DNA of 64,000 nucleotides from Mariniphaga sp040772505. Lineage in GTDB: Bacteria; Bacteroidota; Bacteroidia; Bacteroidales; Prolixibacteraceae. The translations under genes and the position numbers were made by a program. The stretch covers positions 1 through 64,000 of the forward strand of contig JAXGYA010000009.1 in assembly GCA_040772505.1 (NCBI GenBank). Reading direction: 5' to 3'. Of the stretch, positions 45,359 through 53,971 are shown one piece after another (position 1 is the stretch's first letter; each line of letters opens with the position of its first letter). A model generated the notes under the pieces. That model searched no databases. It was given only the letters and a program-made list of their open reading frames with translations, and was not told the DNA's origin.

Positions 45359-46060
45359 ATGGGTGAACTCTTTCTTATACCTAATACGTTGAGCGAAGGC
45401 AACTGGCAAAATGTACTTCCTGAAGGGATTTCGGAGGCACTTGCCTCTACCGGGCATTTCATTGTAGAGAATATTCGTACTGCACGAAGGTTTATCAAAC
45501 AGATTAATCCGGAAACTGATATTGATAAGCTGAAATTTTATGAGCTGAATAAATATACTTTGTCCGGAAGCCTGCCGGAGTATTTAAAACCACTTGAACT
45601 GGGCGAAAATATGGCTGTGATTTCCGAAGCCGGCTGTCCGGGAGTTGCCGACCCGGGTGCAGAGATTGTCCGCCTTGCCCACCAAAAGGGAATCAGAGTG
45701 GTTCCTTTTGTTGGACCTTCTTCGATTCTTTTAGCCCTGATGGCTTCCGGTTTAAACGGACAAAACTTCGCTTTTAACGGCTATCTGCCGATCAAGCCCA
45801 AAGAGCGCACCGACTCCATTGTGAAGATGGAAAAGCAGGTGAAAAACAGCGGACAGACGCAGATTTTTATTGAAACGCCCTATCGCAACAACCAGTTGGT
45901 TGAAGCGTTGCTGAAAACATGCTCTCCCGGAATTTTGCTTTGCATTGCTGCCAACCTGACCGGAGAAAATGAGTTCATTTCCACAAAAACCATCTCTCAA
46001 TGGGCAAGCAGTCTCCCCGATTTGCACAAACAGCCTGCAATTTTTTTGATAGGAAGGTAG
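45359..46060 (+). CDS. RsmI-like SAM-dependent methyltransferase
   Basis: This 233-residue tetrapyrrole-methylase-fold protein has SEAGCPGVADPGAEIVRLA near 92-110, VVPFVGPSSILLALMASGL and FIETPYRNNQLVEALL. It matches the short RsmI paralogue common in Bacteroidota and lacks the classic N-terminal GNPxDI, so the exact RNA or other substrate is uncertain. Confidence 0.85.
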   Translation: MGELFLIPNTLSEGNWQNVLPEGISEALASTGHFIVENIRTARRFIKQINPETDIDKLKFYELNKYTLSGSLPEYLKPLELGENMAVISEAGCPGVADPGAEIVRLAHQKGIRVVPFVGPSSILLALMASGLNGQNFAFNGYLPIKPKERTDSIVKMEKQVKNSGQTQIFIETPYRNNQLVEALLKTCSPGILLCIAANLTGENEFISTKTISQWASSLPDLHKQPAIFLIGR

Positions 46061-46061
46061 A

Positions 46062-46625
46062 TTAAAAAGATTCCTGAAGTCCGGGCTTTTCCTCTTCCTC
46101 AGAGGGATTTGCAGGAAATACCTTAAACACTTCAAGTTCCATAATAATCGAGCGGAAACCGCCGACATTATACGAGCCGTATTGGCCAAATCCCAGTGCC
46201 GAGTTAAAAACCAACACTGCTTTTGAGCCTTTTTTCATGTAGGTGAGCGCTTCATGCAGAGCTAAAGTTTCTTCCGTAGTTTTGGCAGATGATGTTAGCT
46301 GTGTGGGATGCAAAACCACCACTTCGCTGGGTTCATATCTTCCCGTGTAATCCACTAAACTGCTGTCAAGGGTCATAACGGTAAAAAATATCTGCACTTT
46401 ATCGCTAATTTTAATAGAATCTCCGATACCTTCTTCCTGCGGGAAAAAGTATAAGCCTGAAGGTTTTGGTTTTGCATTGGTATAATGCACCCGGATAAAT
46501 TCATCGAGCCCTTTTAATTCATTTTGACGTTGTTTTTCCAGGCTGTCGTCTTTGCAGGAAAAGAAGGTTCCGGCTATAATGGCTGTTGCCATGATAATGA
46601 TATAGCGTTTCATTTTTTTGTGCAT
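46062..46625 (-). CDS. FKBP-type lipoprotein
   Basis: This 187-residue protein has a lipoprotein signal (lipobox TFFSC, near C24) and a degenerate FKBP domain (about 60-170): VQIFFTVMTLDSSLVD, ALTYMKKGSKAVLVFNSALGFGQYG and IMELEVFKV. Several active-site aromatics are unlike standard FKBP, so it may be a chaperone without isomerase activity, similar to gliding-associated GldI. A start at ATG 46613 is possible. It lies downstream of a second FKBP gene. Confidence 0.78.
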   Translation of the reverse strand: MHKKMKRYIIIMATAIIAGTFFSCKDDSLEKQRQNELKGLDEFIRVHYTNAKPKPSGLYFFPQEEGIGDSIKISDKVQIFFTVMTLDSSLVDYTGRYEPSEVVVLHPTQLTSSAKTTEETLALHEALTYMKKGSKAVLVFNSALGFGQYGSYNVGGFRSIIMELEVFKVFPANPSEEEEKPGLQESF

Positions 46626-46675
46626 AAATTTTTAAAACTAAGATGGTTTTATTTCGTGCAGTTTAATTACAAAAA

Positions 46676-47152
46676 TCAAAGTTGGTATGGAGGAATAATA
46701 TAACTCCATTGACTTCCGTATGCCAGCTCCGAAGGAATTACAAGCTGCACTTTGGCTTCTTTGTTCATCACTTTCATGCCGTCTTCAAAGCCGGGAATCA
46801 TGCGGCTGTCATCGTCTTCAAGCACAAATTCCATTTTTCCGTCAGGGAAATTGGGATTATCTAAAGATGTGTCAAACAACCTTCCGTCGATGAAATAACC
46901 GGAATAGGTAATGGATAAAGTATCTCCGCTTTTTGCAAAATCGCCTTCTCCTTCATCTATAACAATATAATAAACCCCTTTTTCGGTTTTTTGAACATTG
47001 GATCCTTTGTCTCTCAAACCCTCCAAATAAGCTTCTCTCTGGGCAATTTCATCTTCAGCTGTATATTTTTTTGAATCATCTTTGAGGCATGAAGAAAAGG
47101 AGATTATGAAAAATGTTGCAATTGCTCCAAGAGTAAATAATTTTGTTTTCAT
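46676..47152 (-). CDS. FKBP-type lipoprotein with probable 3' frameshift
   Basis: This 158-residue FKBP lipoprotein has lipobox FSSC (C22) and a domain with DTLSITYSGYFIDGRLFDTS and IPSELAYGSQW. The open frame ends at IIPPYQL, before the last strand. If one A were restored after the CAA codon at 46682-46684, the frame would continue as T-L-I-F-V-I-K-L-H-E-I to a TAG at 46638-46640, exactly the family's usual ending. It is either a real one-base deletion or a sequencing error. It lies in a run nrnA-FKBP-FKBP. Confidence 0.8.
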   Translation of the reverse strand: MKTKLFTLGAIATFFIISFSSCLKDDSKKYTAEDEIAQREAYLEGLRDKGSNVQKTEKGVYYIVIDEGEGDFAKSGDTLSITYSGYFIDGRLFDTSLDNPNFPDGKMEFVLEDDDSRMIPGFEDGMKVMNKEAKVQLVIPSELAYGSQWSYIIPPYQL

Positions 47153-47161
47153 GTCTATGTA

Positions 47162-48268
47162 TTAAATAATTGTTTCCAGTAACTGATGTTTATATTCGCC
47201 TAAAAGTTGCGTAAACATTTCAACCGCCTCATCAAGCGGTAGTTTAGTTTCACCGCCTGCTGCATTCATGTGACCCCCGCCTGAAAAGTGCTCCTTTGAA
47301 AACAGATTTGCCGGAAAGTTGCCTTTTGAGCGGAAAGAGGCTTTTGTGTGATCTTTTTTCTCCATAAATAACGCACTGAATACAATATTATTTATCGAAA
47401 GCGGATAATTAACAAACCCTTCTGCATCTCCTGGCTGAAAATTAAACTCCTCCAGTTCCTGCTGAGAAAGCCAGATTACAGCGGAGCGAAATTCAGGAAA
47501 AACCTTCATTTTTCGGGAAAGGCTGTAACCAAGTAATTTCATGCGCTGGGTCGAAAAGTTGTGATATACCGCCTGATGTATTTTTTCAGTGTCAATGCCC
47601 CATTCCATAAGCTTAGCTACAACTTTAAACATATTTGTCCGCGAAGTATTGTGGCTGAATGATCCGGTATCGGTCATAATTCCGGTAAACAGCGCTTCGG
47701 CTGCATTTCGGTTGATATACTCACTTAGCCCAGATTTTTTTACCACATCAAATACCAGTTCGGCAGTAGAACTGTATTCGGGCTCTGAAATCATAATGTC
47801 GCAAAATTGAGTAGGATGAGGATGATGGTCGATTAGCACCTTTTTGCCGGGAAATTCCAGCACCCTTTTTTCAAGATGTTGGGTGCGCTTGGGCTCATTG
47901 AAGTCGAGGCAAAAAAGAGTTTCGGATTCTGTCAGAATTTCCTTCACCCTCTTTTTGTTTCTGTTGTAAACGATGATCTCAATTTTACTCGAAAACCACT
48001 GAAGATATGCAGGATAATCATTAGGTACAATGATGGTCACCTGATGTCCGATGTTTTTCAGCACTTCGCCAAGCCCGACACAAGAGCCGATTGCATCGCC
48101 ATCCGGATTTTCATGCGTTATCAGAGCAATCTTTTCCGGCTTTGCCGTTAACCACTTTTTTAGTTCACTGAAAATTTTATTTTCGGTATTTTTCAAAATC
48201 AAATTTAAATCTGTTTCAACCGGCAAAGATAAGAAATCTGTGGCGGTCGCAAAGATAACCTTCCCCAA
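47162..48268 (-). CDS. nrnA: DHH-family oligoribonuclease/PAP phosphatase (NrnA)
   Basis: This protein degrades short RNAs and 3'-phosphoadenosine phosphate. It shows THENPDGDAIGS, FCLDFNEPKR, LIDHHPHP and, in the C-terminal DHHA1 domain, GGGHMNAAG. The only in-frame ATG is 48268 (368 residues). However, a promoter-like TTTG-18-TATCTTTG lies inside that frame at 48224-48253, so translation may begin at a TTG near 48196 and give 344 residues, the usual length. It heads two FKBP genes. Confidence 0.9.
   Translation of the reverse strand: MGKVIFATATDFLSLPVETDLNLILKNTENKIFSELKKWLTAKPEKIALITHENPDGDAIGSCVGLGEVLKNIGHQVTIIVPNDYPAYLQWFSSKIEIIVYNRNKKRVKEILTESETLFCLDFNEPKRTQHLEKRVLEFPGKKVLIDHHPHPTQFCDIMISEPEYSSTAELVFDVVKKSGLSEYINRNAAEALFTGIMTDTGSFSHNTSRTNMFKVVAKLMEWGIDTEKIHQAVYHNFSTQRMKLLGYSLSRKMKVFPEFRSAVIWLSQQELEEFNFQPGDAEGFVNYPLSINNIVFSALFMEKKDHTKASFRSKGNFPANLFSKEHFSGGGHMNAAGGETKLPLDEAVEMFTQLLGEYKHQLLETII
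48224..48253 (-). promoter_or_regulatory. Bacteroidota-type promoter for nrnA
   Basis: On the minus strand TTTG (48253-48250) and TATCTTTG (48231-48224) are 18 bases apart, matching the -33 TTTG / -7 TAnnTTTG consensus. Transcription would start near 48217, within the longest nrnA frame. Confidence 0.5.
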
Positions 48269-48314
48269 ATTTTATATATATTGCAGAAGTTTTAAATTTA
48301 AAATACCTTTAAAA

Positions 48315-48734
48315 ATGGCAGGACACCAAACTTTTACAATGATCAAGCCAACGGCTTTCAAAAAGAATTATGTGGGAGCAATATTAAATATGATTACCGG
48401 AGCCGGATTCCGGATAAAGGCAATGAAACTAACACGGCTGACCCCTGAACTGGCTGCTGCATTTTATGCAGTGCACCGTGGAAAACCTTTTTTCTATTCG
48501 CTTGTGGAGTTTATGAGCTCAGGTCCGATTGTAGCTGTCATTCTTGAAAAGGAGAATGCCGTGGAAGAGTTCCGAAATTTCATTGGAGCTACCAATCCCG
48601 AAAATGCTGCTGAAGGAACCATTCGGAAACTGTATGGAACCAATCTTCAGCAAAATGCTGTTCACGGTTCCGACAGTGATGAAAATGCAGTGATTGAAGC
48701 CGATTTCTTTTTCTCAAAACTGGAAAGGTTTTAA
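48315..48734 (+). CDS. ndk: Nucleoside-diphosphate kinase
   Basis: This 139-residue enzyme balances NTP pools. The start is ATG 48315 (MAGHQTFTMIKP), since an upstream open frame is only an overlap with nrnA. Motifs are TMIKPTAFKK, FFYSLVEFMSSGP and the catalytic histidine in NAVHGSDS. Length is standard. Confidence 0.95.
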   Translation: MAGHQTFTMIKPTAFKKNYVGAILNMITGAGFRIKAMKLTRLTPELAAAFYAVHRGKPFFYSLVEFMSSGPIVAVILEKENAVEEFRNFIGATNPENAAEGTIRKLYGTNLQQNAVHGSDSDENAVIEADFFFSKLERF

Positions 48735-48922
48735 TATCATCAATAATATCAATCGCAATAGATAGTAAAAGCTCAAAAAGCTATTAAATAGGCTGCTCTT
48801 TTGCATTATGCCACAGCGAGTTGTGTTTTTTATAATTTATTGGGTAAAATCATTGGGTTTCATAAATCAATTTTGTATAACTTAGCTGAAAAGCTTTTTT
48901 ATATAAATCAAAATCAAAAATC

Positions 48923-49180
48923 ATGAAACGTAATGTATTGCTTATTTTAGTGAGCCACCGCCTGGAGACAGCCGAAAAAGTTCAAAAAATATTAACAGGG
49001 TGGGGCTGTTTCATAAAAACACGTTTGGGAATACACGACGGGGTTTTGGAAAACTGCTCCGAAAGCGGATTGATTTTTCTTGAATTGACCGGCGAAGATG
49101 CCGGAAGGCACGAAGAAATTACCAGAAAACTCAACCTGGTCAAAGGTGTTGATGCCAGGTTGATTTCTCTGGAGGTATAA
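48923..49180 (+). CDS. ACT-like small protein, putative [FeFe]-hydrogenase system regulator (TM1266-type)
   Basis: This 85-residue protein shows a beta-alpha-beta-beta-alpha-beta ACT/NikR-C-like pattern. It carries RNVLLILV, EKVQKILTGWG, the family's KTRLGI core (equivalent to GRMGI) and a GVDARLISLEV final strand. These match the TM1266 family often coded with [FeFe]-hydrogenase genes. The hydrogenase operon in this window lies 31 kb away. Family call is moderate because such small domains are similar. Confidence 0.6.
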   Translation: MKRNVLLILVSHRLETAEKVQKILTGWGCFIKTRLGIHDGVLENCSESGLIFLELTGEDAGRHEEITRKLNLVKGVDARLISLEV

Positions 49181-49198
49181 TTTTTTATTGAAAATTCA

Positions 49199-49311
49199 AA
49201 TTCTCTTCTGGCAATGTCAAACATATGAGCCCCCCAGTCGGCTGTGTAGCCGTTTCCGGTTTCGCTGTACCAGCGCCATGCACCCCAGAGTTTTTCGTTT
49301 TCTTCCGGGTC
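49199..49311 (-). pseudogene. Fragment of a Gfo/Idh/MocA-family oxidoreductase
   Basis: The minus strand translates to WGAWRWYSETGNGYTADWGAHMFDIARRE, split here as W-G-A-W-R-W and DWGAHMFDIA, the signature of the substrate domain of sugar oxidoreductases. No start, Rossmann domain or remaining C-terminus surrounds it; both sides are AT-rich spacer. It is a short relic of a lost or moved gene. Confidence 0.7.
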
Positions 49312-49440
49312 TAATGAAAAATGAATTAAATATTTATTAAAAATGATTGACTGTTTGAAAATCTGTAAAAACAAAGATTACCGGTTTTTGAGTAAGTCGA
49401 TTTAACATTAGATTTACAAAAATAGAAATTAATTGAAATT

Positions 49441-50148
49441 ATGCACCTTTTTTATTCAACGGAGATTGACGGCAACCAGATTGTTTTGGATGAAACCGAA
49501 TCGAAACATGCTGTCAGGGTATTGCGACTTGGTGTGGGAGCCGGTGTTCGGGTTTTGGACGGCAGCGGAGGGTTATACTCTGCAGAAATCTCTTTGCCCG
49601 ACCCAAAACATTGCCGGCTCACAATCACCGGGCTTCAAAAAGAGTTTGGGAAACGAAACTTTAATTTACACATTGCCATTGCACCCACAAAAAACAGTGA
49701 CAGATTGGAGTGGTTTGTTGAAAAAGCAGCCGAAATCGGAATTGATGAAATTAGCCTGATCCTGTGTGAACACAGTGAACGCAGAACAGTGAACGCTGTT
49801 CGCCTGAATAAAATTCTTGTTTCAGCCATGAAGCAGTCTGTCAAGGCGTATCTGCCAGTACTGAACCCGGCAGAAAAGTTTGAGGATTTTATACAAAAAA
49901 TTTATAATGAGAATAATATGAAGTTTATTGCCCATTGTAATCCGGGAGAAAAGTTTCATTTAAAGGATAAAATAGCATCCGGGGATTCGGTGCTTGTTCT
50001 GATTGGACCGGAAGGTGATTTTTCCCCAAGTGAAGTGGAACTTGCAGAGAAAAACGGATTTACGGGAATTTCGCTTGGCAGCTCCCGGCTTCGCACCGAA
50101 ACTGCCGGTGTTGTAGCATGTCATATTGTTAATTTAGCCAATGAGTAA
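49441..50148 (+). CDS. rsmE: 16S rRNA (uracil-1498-N3)-methyltransferase
   Basis: This 235-residue SPOUT-fold enzyme methylates U1498 of 16S rRNA. It has the N-terminal PUA-like part (ESKHAVRVLRLGVG) and the knot motifs EKAAEIGIDEI, HSERRTVN, LIGPEGDFSPSE and SLGSSRLRTETAG. Length is normal. Confidence 0.95.
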   Translation: MHLFYSTEIDGNQIVLDETESKHAVRVLRLGVGAGVRVLDGSGGLYSAEISLPDPKHCRLTITGLQKEFGKRNFNLHIAIAPTKNSDRLEWFVEKAAEIGIDEISLILCEHSERRTVNAVRLNKILVSAMKQSVKAYLPVLNPAEKFEDFIQKIYNENNMKFIAHCNPGEKFHLKDKIASGDSVLVLIGPEGDFSPSEVELAEKNGFTGISLGSSRLRTETAGVVACHIVNLANE

Positions 50149-50214
50149 AATGAAGGAACCGCTATATTTTTTCACTTCAGCAGGGAATTTGTATTTTTAA
50201 CGAAAATTGGAACT

Positions 50215-50865
50215 ATGAGATTATTTGCTCTGTTTTTTGTTCTGCTATCGGGAACGGTCGCTGCACAAACGCAGCAGGTGCGCATCGGACTTGTGAAATA
50301 CGGCGGAGGCGGCGACTGGTATGCCGACCCGACAGCACTCCCAAACCTGATCGCTTTTTGCAACGCCAACCTGAAAACCAACATCCATCCCGAGCCTTCA
50401 ACCGTCGAAGTGGGCAGTACCGAAATTTTTAATTTTCCGTTTGTTCATCTCACCGGACATGGAAATATTGTTTTGTCGGAGAATGAAACCATCAATTTGA
50501 GAACCTACCTGGAAGCAGGCGGCTTTTTGCATGTTGACGACAATTACGGGCTGGATGAATACTTCCGGCGCGAGATTAAAAAAGTTTTTCCAAATAACGA
50601 CCTTATCGAGTTGCCTCCATCGCATCCAATATTCCATCAAAAATATACTTTCAATGAAGGACTTCCCAAAATACATGAGCACGACAACAAGCCGCCGCAG
50701 GCTTTTGGAATTTTTATGGAAGACCGTATGGTTTGCCTATATACCTACGAATCTGACATTAGCGACGGCTGGGAAGATGAAGCGGTTCACAACGATCCGC
50801 CCGAACTGCGCGAAAAGGCATTGAAAATGGGAGCCAATATTATTTCGTTTGTTTTCAATCAATAG
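50215..50865 (+). CDS. DUF4159 secreted protein
   Basis: This 216-residue protein has a signal peptide (to about AAQ) and a DUF4159 domain: VRIGLVKYGGGGDWYADP, FVHLTGHGNI, GGFLHVDDNYGLDEYFRREI and LPPSHPIFH. The fold resembles glutamine-amidotransferase-like domains, and the family occurs with MoxR/VWA-type gene clusters elsewhere, but none is here. Function is unknown. Confidence 0.88.
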   Translation: MRLFALFFVLLSGTVAAQTQQVRIGLVKYGGGGDWYADPTALPNLIAFCNANLKTNIHPEPSTVEVGSTEIFNFPFVHLTGHGNIVLSENETINLRTYLEAGGFLHVDDNYGLDEYFRREIKKVFPNNDLIELPPSHPIFHQKYTFNEGLPKIHEHDNKPPQAFGIFMEDRMVCLYTYESDISDGWEDEAVHNDPPELREKALKMGANIISFVFNQ

Positions 50866-51088
50866 CGCAAGGCGCAATTGCCAAATTCACAAGTTTGCAG
50901 ATATATGAAGATGCAAATTTATCAGAGATTTCAAACATTCCTGTTTCTTTGAGCGGAATGCTTATTTTTGAAATATGAAACGACCATGTAGAAATGCTTC
51001 ACAAACAAGCATAATTAAAATGAGGGAGTTACCTGCCTACCGGACAGGCAGGCATCCAATACCTTTGAAAACTTTTAATTTTAATTGG

Positions 51089-53971
51089 ATGAAAAAACGC
51101 ATCCTTATTGTTTTGTGCATTTTGACCGGAGTTTCTGTTTCGGCTCAATATTTTCAAACCGGACAAGACCCTGCTTCAATCCGCTGGCGACAGCTTGACA
51201 CTCAGAACTTTAAACTTATTTACCCTGACTATTACGAACTTAAGGCACAGAAGATTGCCGGTTATCTTGAAACAGTTTATCCCTTTGGGAGTTATTCGCT
51301 TCAGCACAATCCCCGGAAATTTCCGGTGGTTTTGCATACGCAAACCATTGAGTCCAACGGACTGGTTGCCTGGGCACCCCGGCGAAGTGAGTTTTTCACC
51401 ACTCCCCATCAGACCATCTATCCGCAGGATTGGTTGCAGCAGTTGGCACTGCATGAGTTTCGCCACATGGTGCAGATTGAGAAGATAAACAGCAACGTGC
51501 CCGTGCTGATGCGCTTAATGTTTGGCGAGCAGGCAACTGCCCTGATTTTCGGTGTCTCTTTGCCGTGGTGGTTCACTGAAGGTGATGCAGTTGTAACTGA
51601 AACAGCATTGAGCAACTACGGACGGGGGCGGGAGCCTTCTTTCCTCATGGAACAACAGGCGCTTTTGGTTGAAAAAGGGCGGTTTTCATACGATAAAGCC
51701 TATTTTGGGTCTTACAAACACTTTGTTCCCAATCACTACAACTTAGGGTATTTTCTGGTTGGAAATCTTCGGGCAAAATATGGCAATTCGCTTTGGGAAA
51801 AATTATTGACTAATACCACCCGCCAAAATTTTCCAATGCGCAAAACTTTGAAAAAGCAAACAGGATTAAACCATGTTAAACAGTATAAAGCGGTGTTTGA
51901 CAGTTTGCACACAGTTTGGCAAAACGAAGACCGGCTTTGGGAGAAAAGCGATTTTCCTGCAGTTTCCCCTTCAAATAAATTTTACACAAACTACAGGCAC
52001 AACCACTGGTTGAATGATTCGGTGATTCTTTCCTATAAGACGGCATTTGATGAACCTCCTTCGTTTGTGAAAATTTCCTCCAACGGAGAAGAGAAGAGAA
52101 TTGTGCGTCCGGGGGCTATTTTTGATGAGTCTGTGCGATATAGGGACGAATGGATTGTTTGGTCAGAAAAGATACCTGACCTTCGCTGGCAGCACAATGG
52201 GCATTCCTTAATAAGGATGGTTCATACTGAAACCAAAGAACTCATTGAGATTCATTCTCAATTTATTGCTGTTGCTCCGGTAATTTCACTCGACAAAACA
52301 AAAGTTGCAGTGGTGGAATCCGACTTTGAAGACAACAATTATCTTTCTGTTTACAGGTTGCCTGATGGTGAATTACTCAATCGTTACCAGTCACCCGGGA
52401 ATAATTATTTTTTCTCTCCCGAGTGGATCGACAACGATCAAATTGCCTTGATTGTGCTTTCAGAGAAAGGAAAACATATTGAAACGGTCAATTTTAAACA
52501 AAATATATCAGACCCATTGGTTTCCGAAGATTTAGCCGACATCAGACAGTTGCGTTTTTCGGGAAACAAGCTCTATTTCATCAGTTCCTACTCCGGAAAA
52601 AACAGTTTGTATTGTTTAAATTTTCAGAGTAAGGAAATTGAATTGATTTACTCACCGCGCTTTGGGGTTGAATCGCCTGCCATTTCACCCGACGGGGGCA
52701 ATATTGTTTTAAGTGATTATACTTCGGATGGTTTTCGTTTGATAAAAATTCAGACTAAAAATGTGGAAAGGCGAAATTTAAAAGAGATAACTCCTGCAGA
52801 TTATAAGCTGGCACAAATTCTTTCAGAACAGGAAAAAGGAATTCCTGTATTTTCTGACACCCTTGCAACTGTTTATAATTCAATAAAATATAACAAAGCT
52901 GCTCATCTTTTTAATTTTCACAGCTGGGCGCCGGTAAATATTGACGTGAACAGTCACGGAATCTATCCGGGCCTCAGCCTGATGTCGCAAAACTTATTAG
53001 GCACTTCCGAAACAGTTTTGGGATACAGGCGGAATTTAACCGAAAAAACCGGAAGATTCACAGCTGATTATTCGTTTATGGGCTGGTATCCCGTGTTTAA
53101 TCTGAATTTCTCGCATGGTTTGCGTTCTTCCGAATTTATGCTTATTCAGCAATATGCTGATAATAACGGGAATATAGTAAAACAAGATACTGTTACTCGG
53201 CAGTTTGGCTGGAATGATACTAAAGCCGGTTTAAATATTCATCTGCCGCTGAAGCTGGATAAAGGCTCATTCAGCAGATACCTTCAGCCGGAGGTTCATT
53301 ATGATTTCAGCTATTACAGCAGTGACGAGCAGGCACCGGAAGGATTTGTCATGGGCGGTTTCCACTCTTTGGGATACAGGCTTTACTTCAGGCAGACGCT
53401 CAGAAAAAGCTATCTTGATATGTACCCAAACTTTGGTTTTATATTTGACGGTGCCTACCGGCACATACCTTTTGGCACAAAAGGCACTTCAAATTTGGCT
53501 GCGGCTCAGTCTTTTCTTTATCTTCCCGGATTGATGAAAACCCACGGCATCAGACTCTATGGCGGAATACAGAGAAAGGAGAGCAATGGGAACAGGGTGT
53601 TTTCCGATGTTGTGCAGTATGCCAGAGGATGGGGAAGAACTAACACCACTTCGGTTAACACGCTGGCTTCGGACTATAAAATGCCTTTGCTCTATCCCGA
53701 TATGAATCTTTTGGGACTACTGTATGTGCGTAGAATCAAAGCTTCTGTTTTTGCAGATTATTCGCGCCTGAAAGGAAACATTTACAAATCGGGGAAGATT
53801 GCCGACAGGTTTATGAAAGAGATCACTTCCGTTGGAACAGAGATTACTGCGGATGTCAATCTGCTGCGATTTTATGCCCCGGTTGATATTGGTTTCAGAA
53901 CATCTTATCTCCCTGAAGTGAAGAGTGTGTTTTTCGATATTCTTTTTTCAGTCGATTTCTCCTCTTTTTAA
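51089..53971 (+). CDS. Large secreted protein: HExxH peptidase-like domain, beta-propeller and outer-membrane-type C-terminus
   Basis: This 960-residue protein starts at ATG 51089 (MKKRILIVLC), which gives a signal peptide; the longer frame from 50975 adds a non-signal, repeat-derived leader. A gluzincin-like motif H122-E-F-R-H126 with E164 (FTEGD) suggests a zinc peptidase domain at about 30-300. Residues about 310-590 look like WD40/TolB-type repeats (AISPDGGNIVLSDY). From about 620 the chain is rich in aromatic strands and ends in Phe, like a barrel. It probably sits in the outer membrane. Its substrate is unknown. Confidence 0.75.
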   Translation: MKKRILIVLCILTGVSVSAQYFQTGQDPASIRWRQLDTQNFKLIYPDYYELKAQKIAGYLETVYPFGSYSLQHNPRKFPVVLHTQTIESNGLVAWAPRRSEFFTTPHQTIYPQDWLQQLALHEFRHMVQIEKINSNVPVLMRLMFGEQATALIFGVSLPWWFTEGDAVVTETALSNYGRGREPSFLMEQQALLVEKGRFSYDKAYFGSYKHFVPNHYNLGYFLVGNLRAKYGNSLWEKLLTNTTRQNFPMRKTLKKQTGLNHVKQYKAVFDSLHTVWQNEDRLWEKSDFPAVSPSNKFYTNYRHNHWLNDSVILSYKTAFDEPPSFVKISSNGEEKRIVRPGAIFDESVRYRDEWIVWSEKIPDLRWQHNGHSLIRMVHTETKELIEIHSQFIAVAPVISLDKTKVAVVESDFEDNNYLSVYRLPDGELLNRYQSPGNNYFFSPEWIDNDQIALIVLSEKGKHIETVNFKQNISDPLVSEDLADIRQLRFSGNKLYFISSYSGKNSLYCLNFQSKEIELIYSPRFGVESPAISPDGGNIVLSDYTSDGFRLIKIQTKNVERRNLKEITPADYKLAQILSEQEKGIPVFSDTLATVYNSIKYNKAAHLFNFHSWAPVNIDVNSHGIYPGLSLMSQNLLGTSETVLGYRRNLTEKTGRFTADYSFMGWYPVFNLNFSHGLRSSEFMLIQQYADNNGNIVKQDTVTRQFGWNDTKAGLNIHLPLKLDKGSFSRYLQPEVHYDFSYYSSDEQAPEGFVMGGFHSLGYRLYFRQTLRKSYLDMYPNFGFIFDGAYRHIPFGTKGTSNLAAAQSFLYLPGLMKTHGIRLYGGIQRKESNGNRVFSDVVQYARGWGRTNTTSVNTLASDYKMPLLYPDMNLLGLLYVRRIKASVFADYSRLKGNIYKSGKIADRFMKEITSVGTEITADVNLLRFYAPVDIGFRTSYLPEVKSVFFDILFSVDFSSF

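Noticed and set aside
51031..51053. CTGCC...GGCAG inverted repeat as a terminator after the DUF4159 gene
   Set aside because: It is a short interspersed repeat in the false leader of the next gene, with no T-tract.
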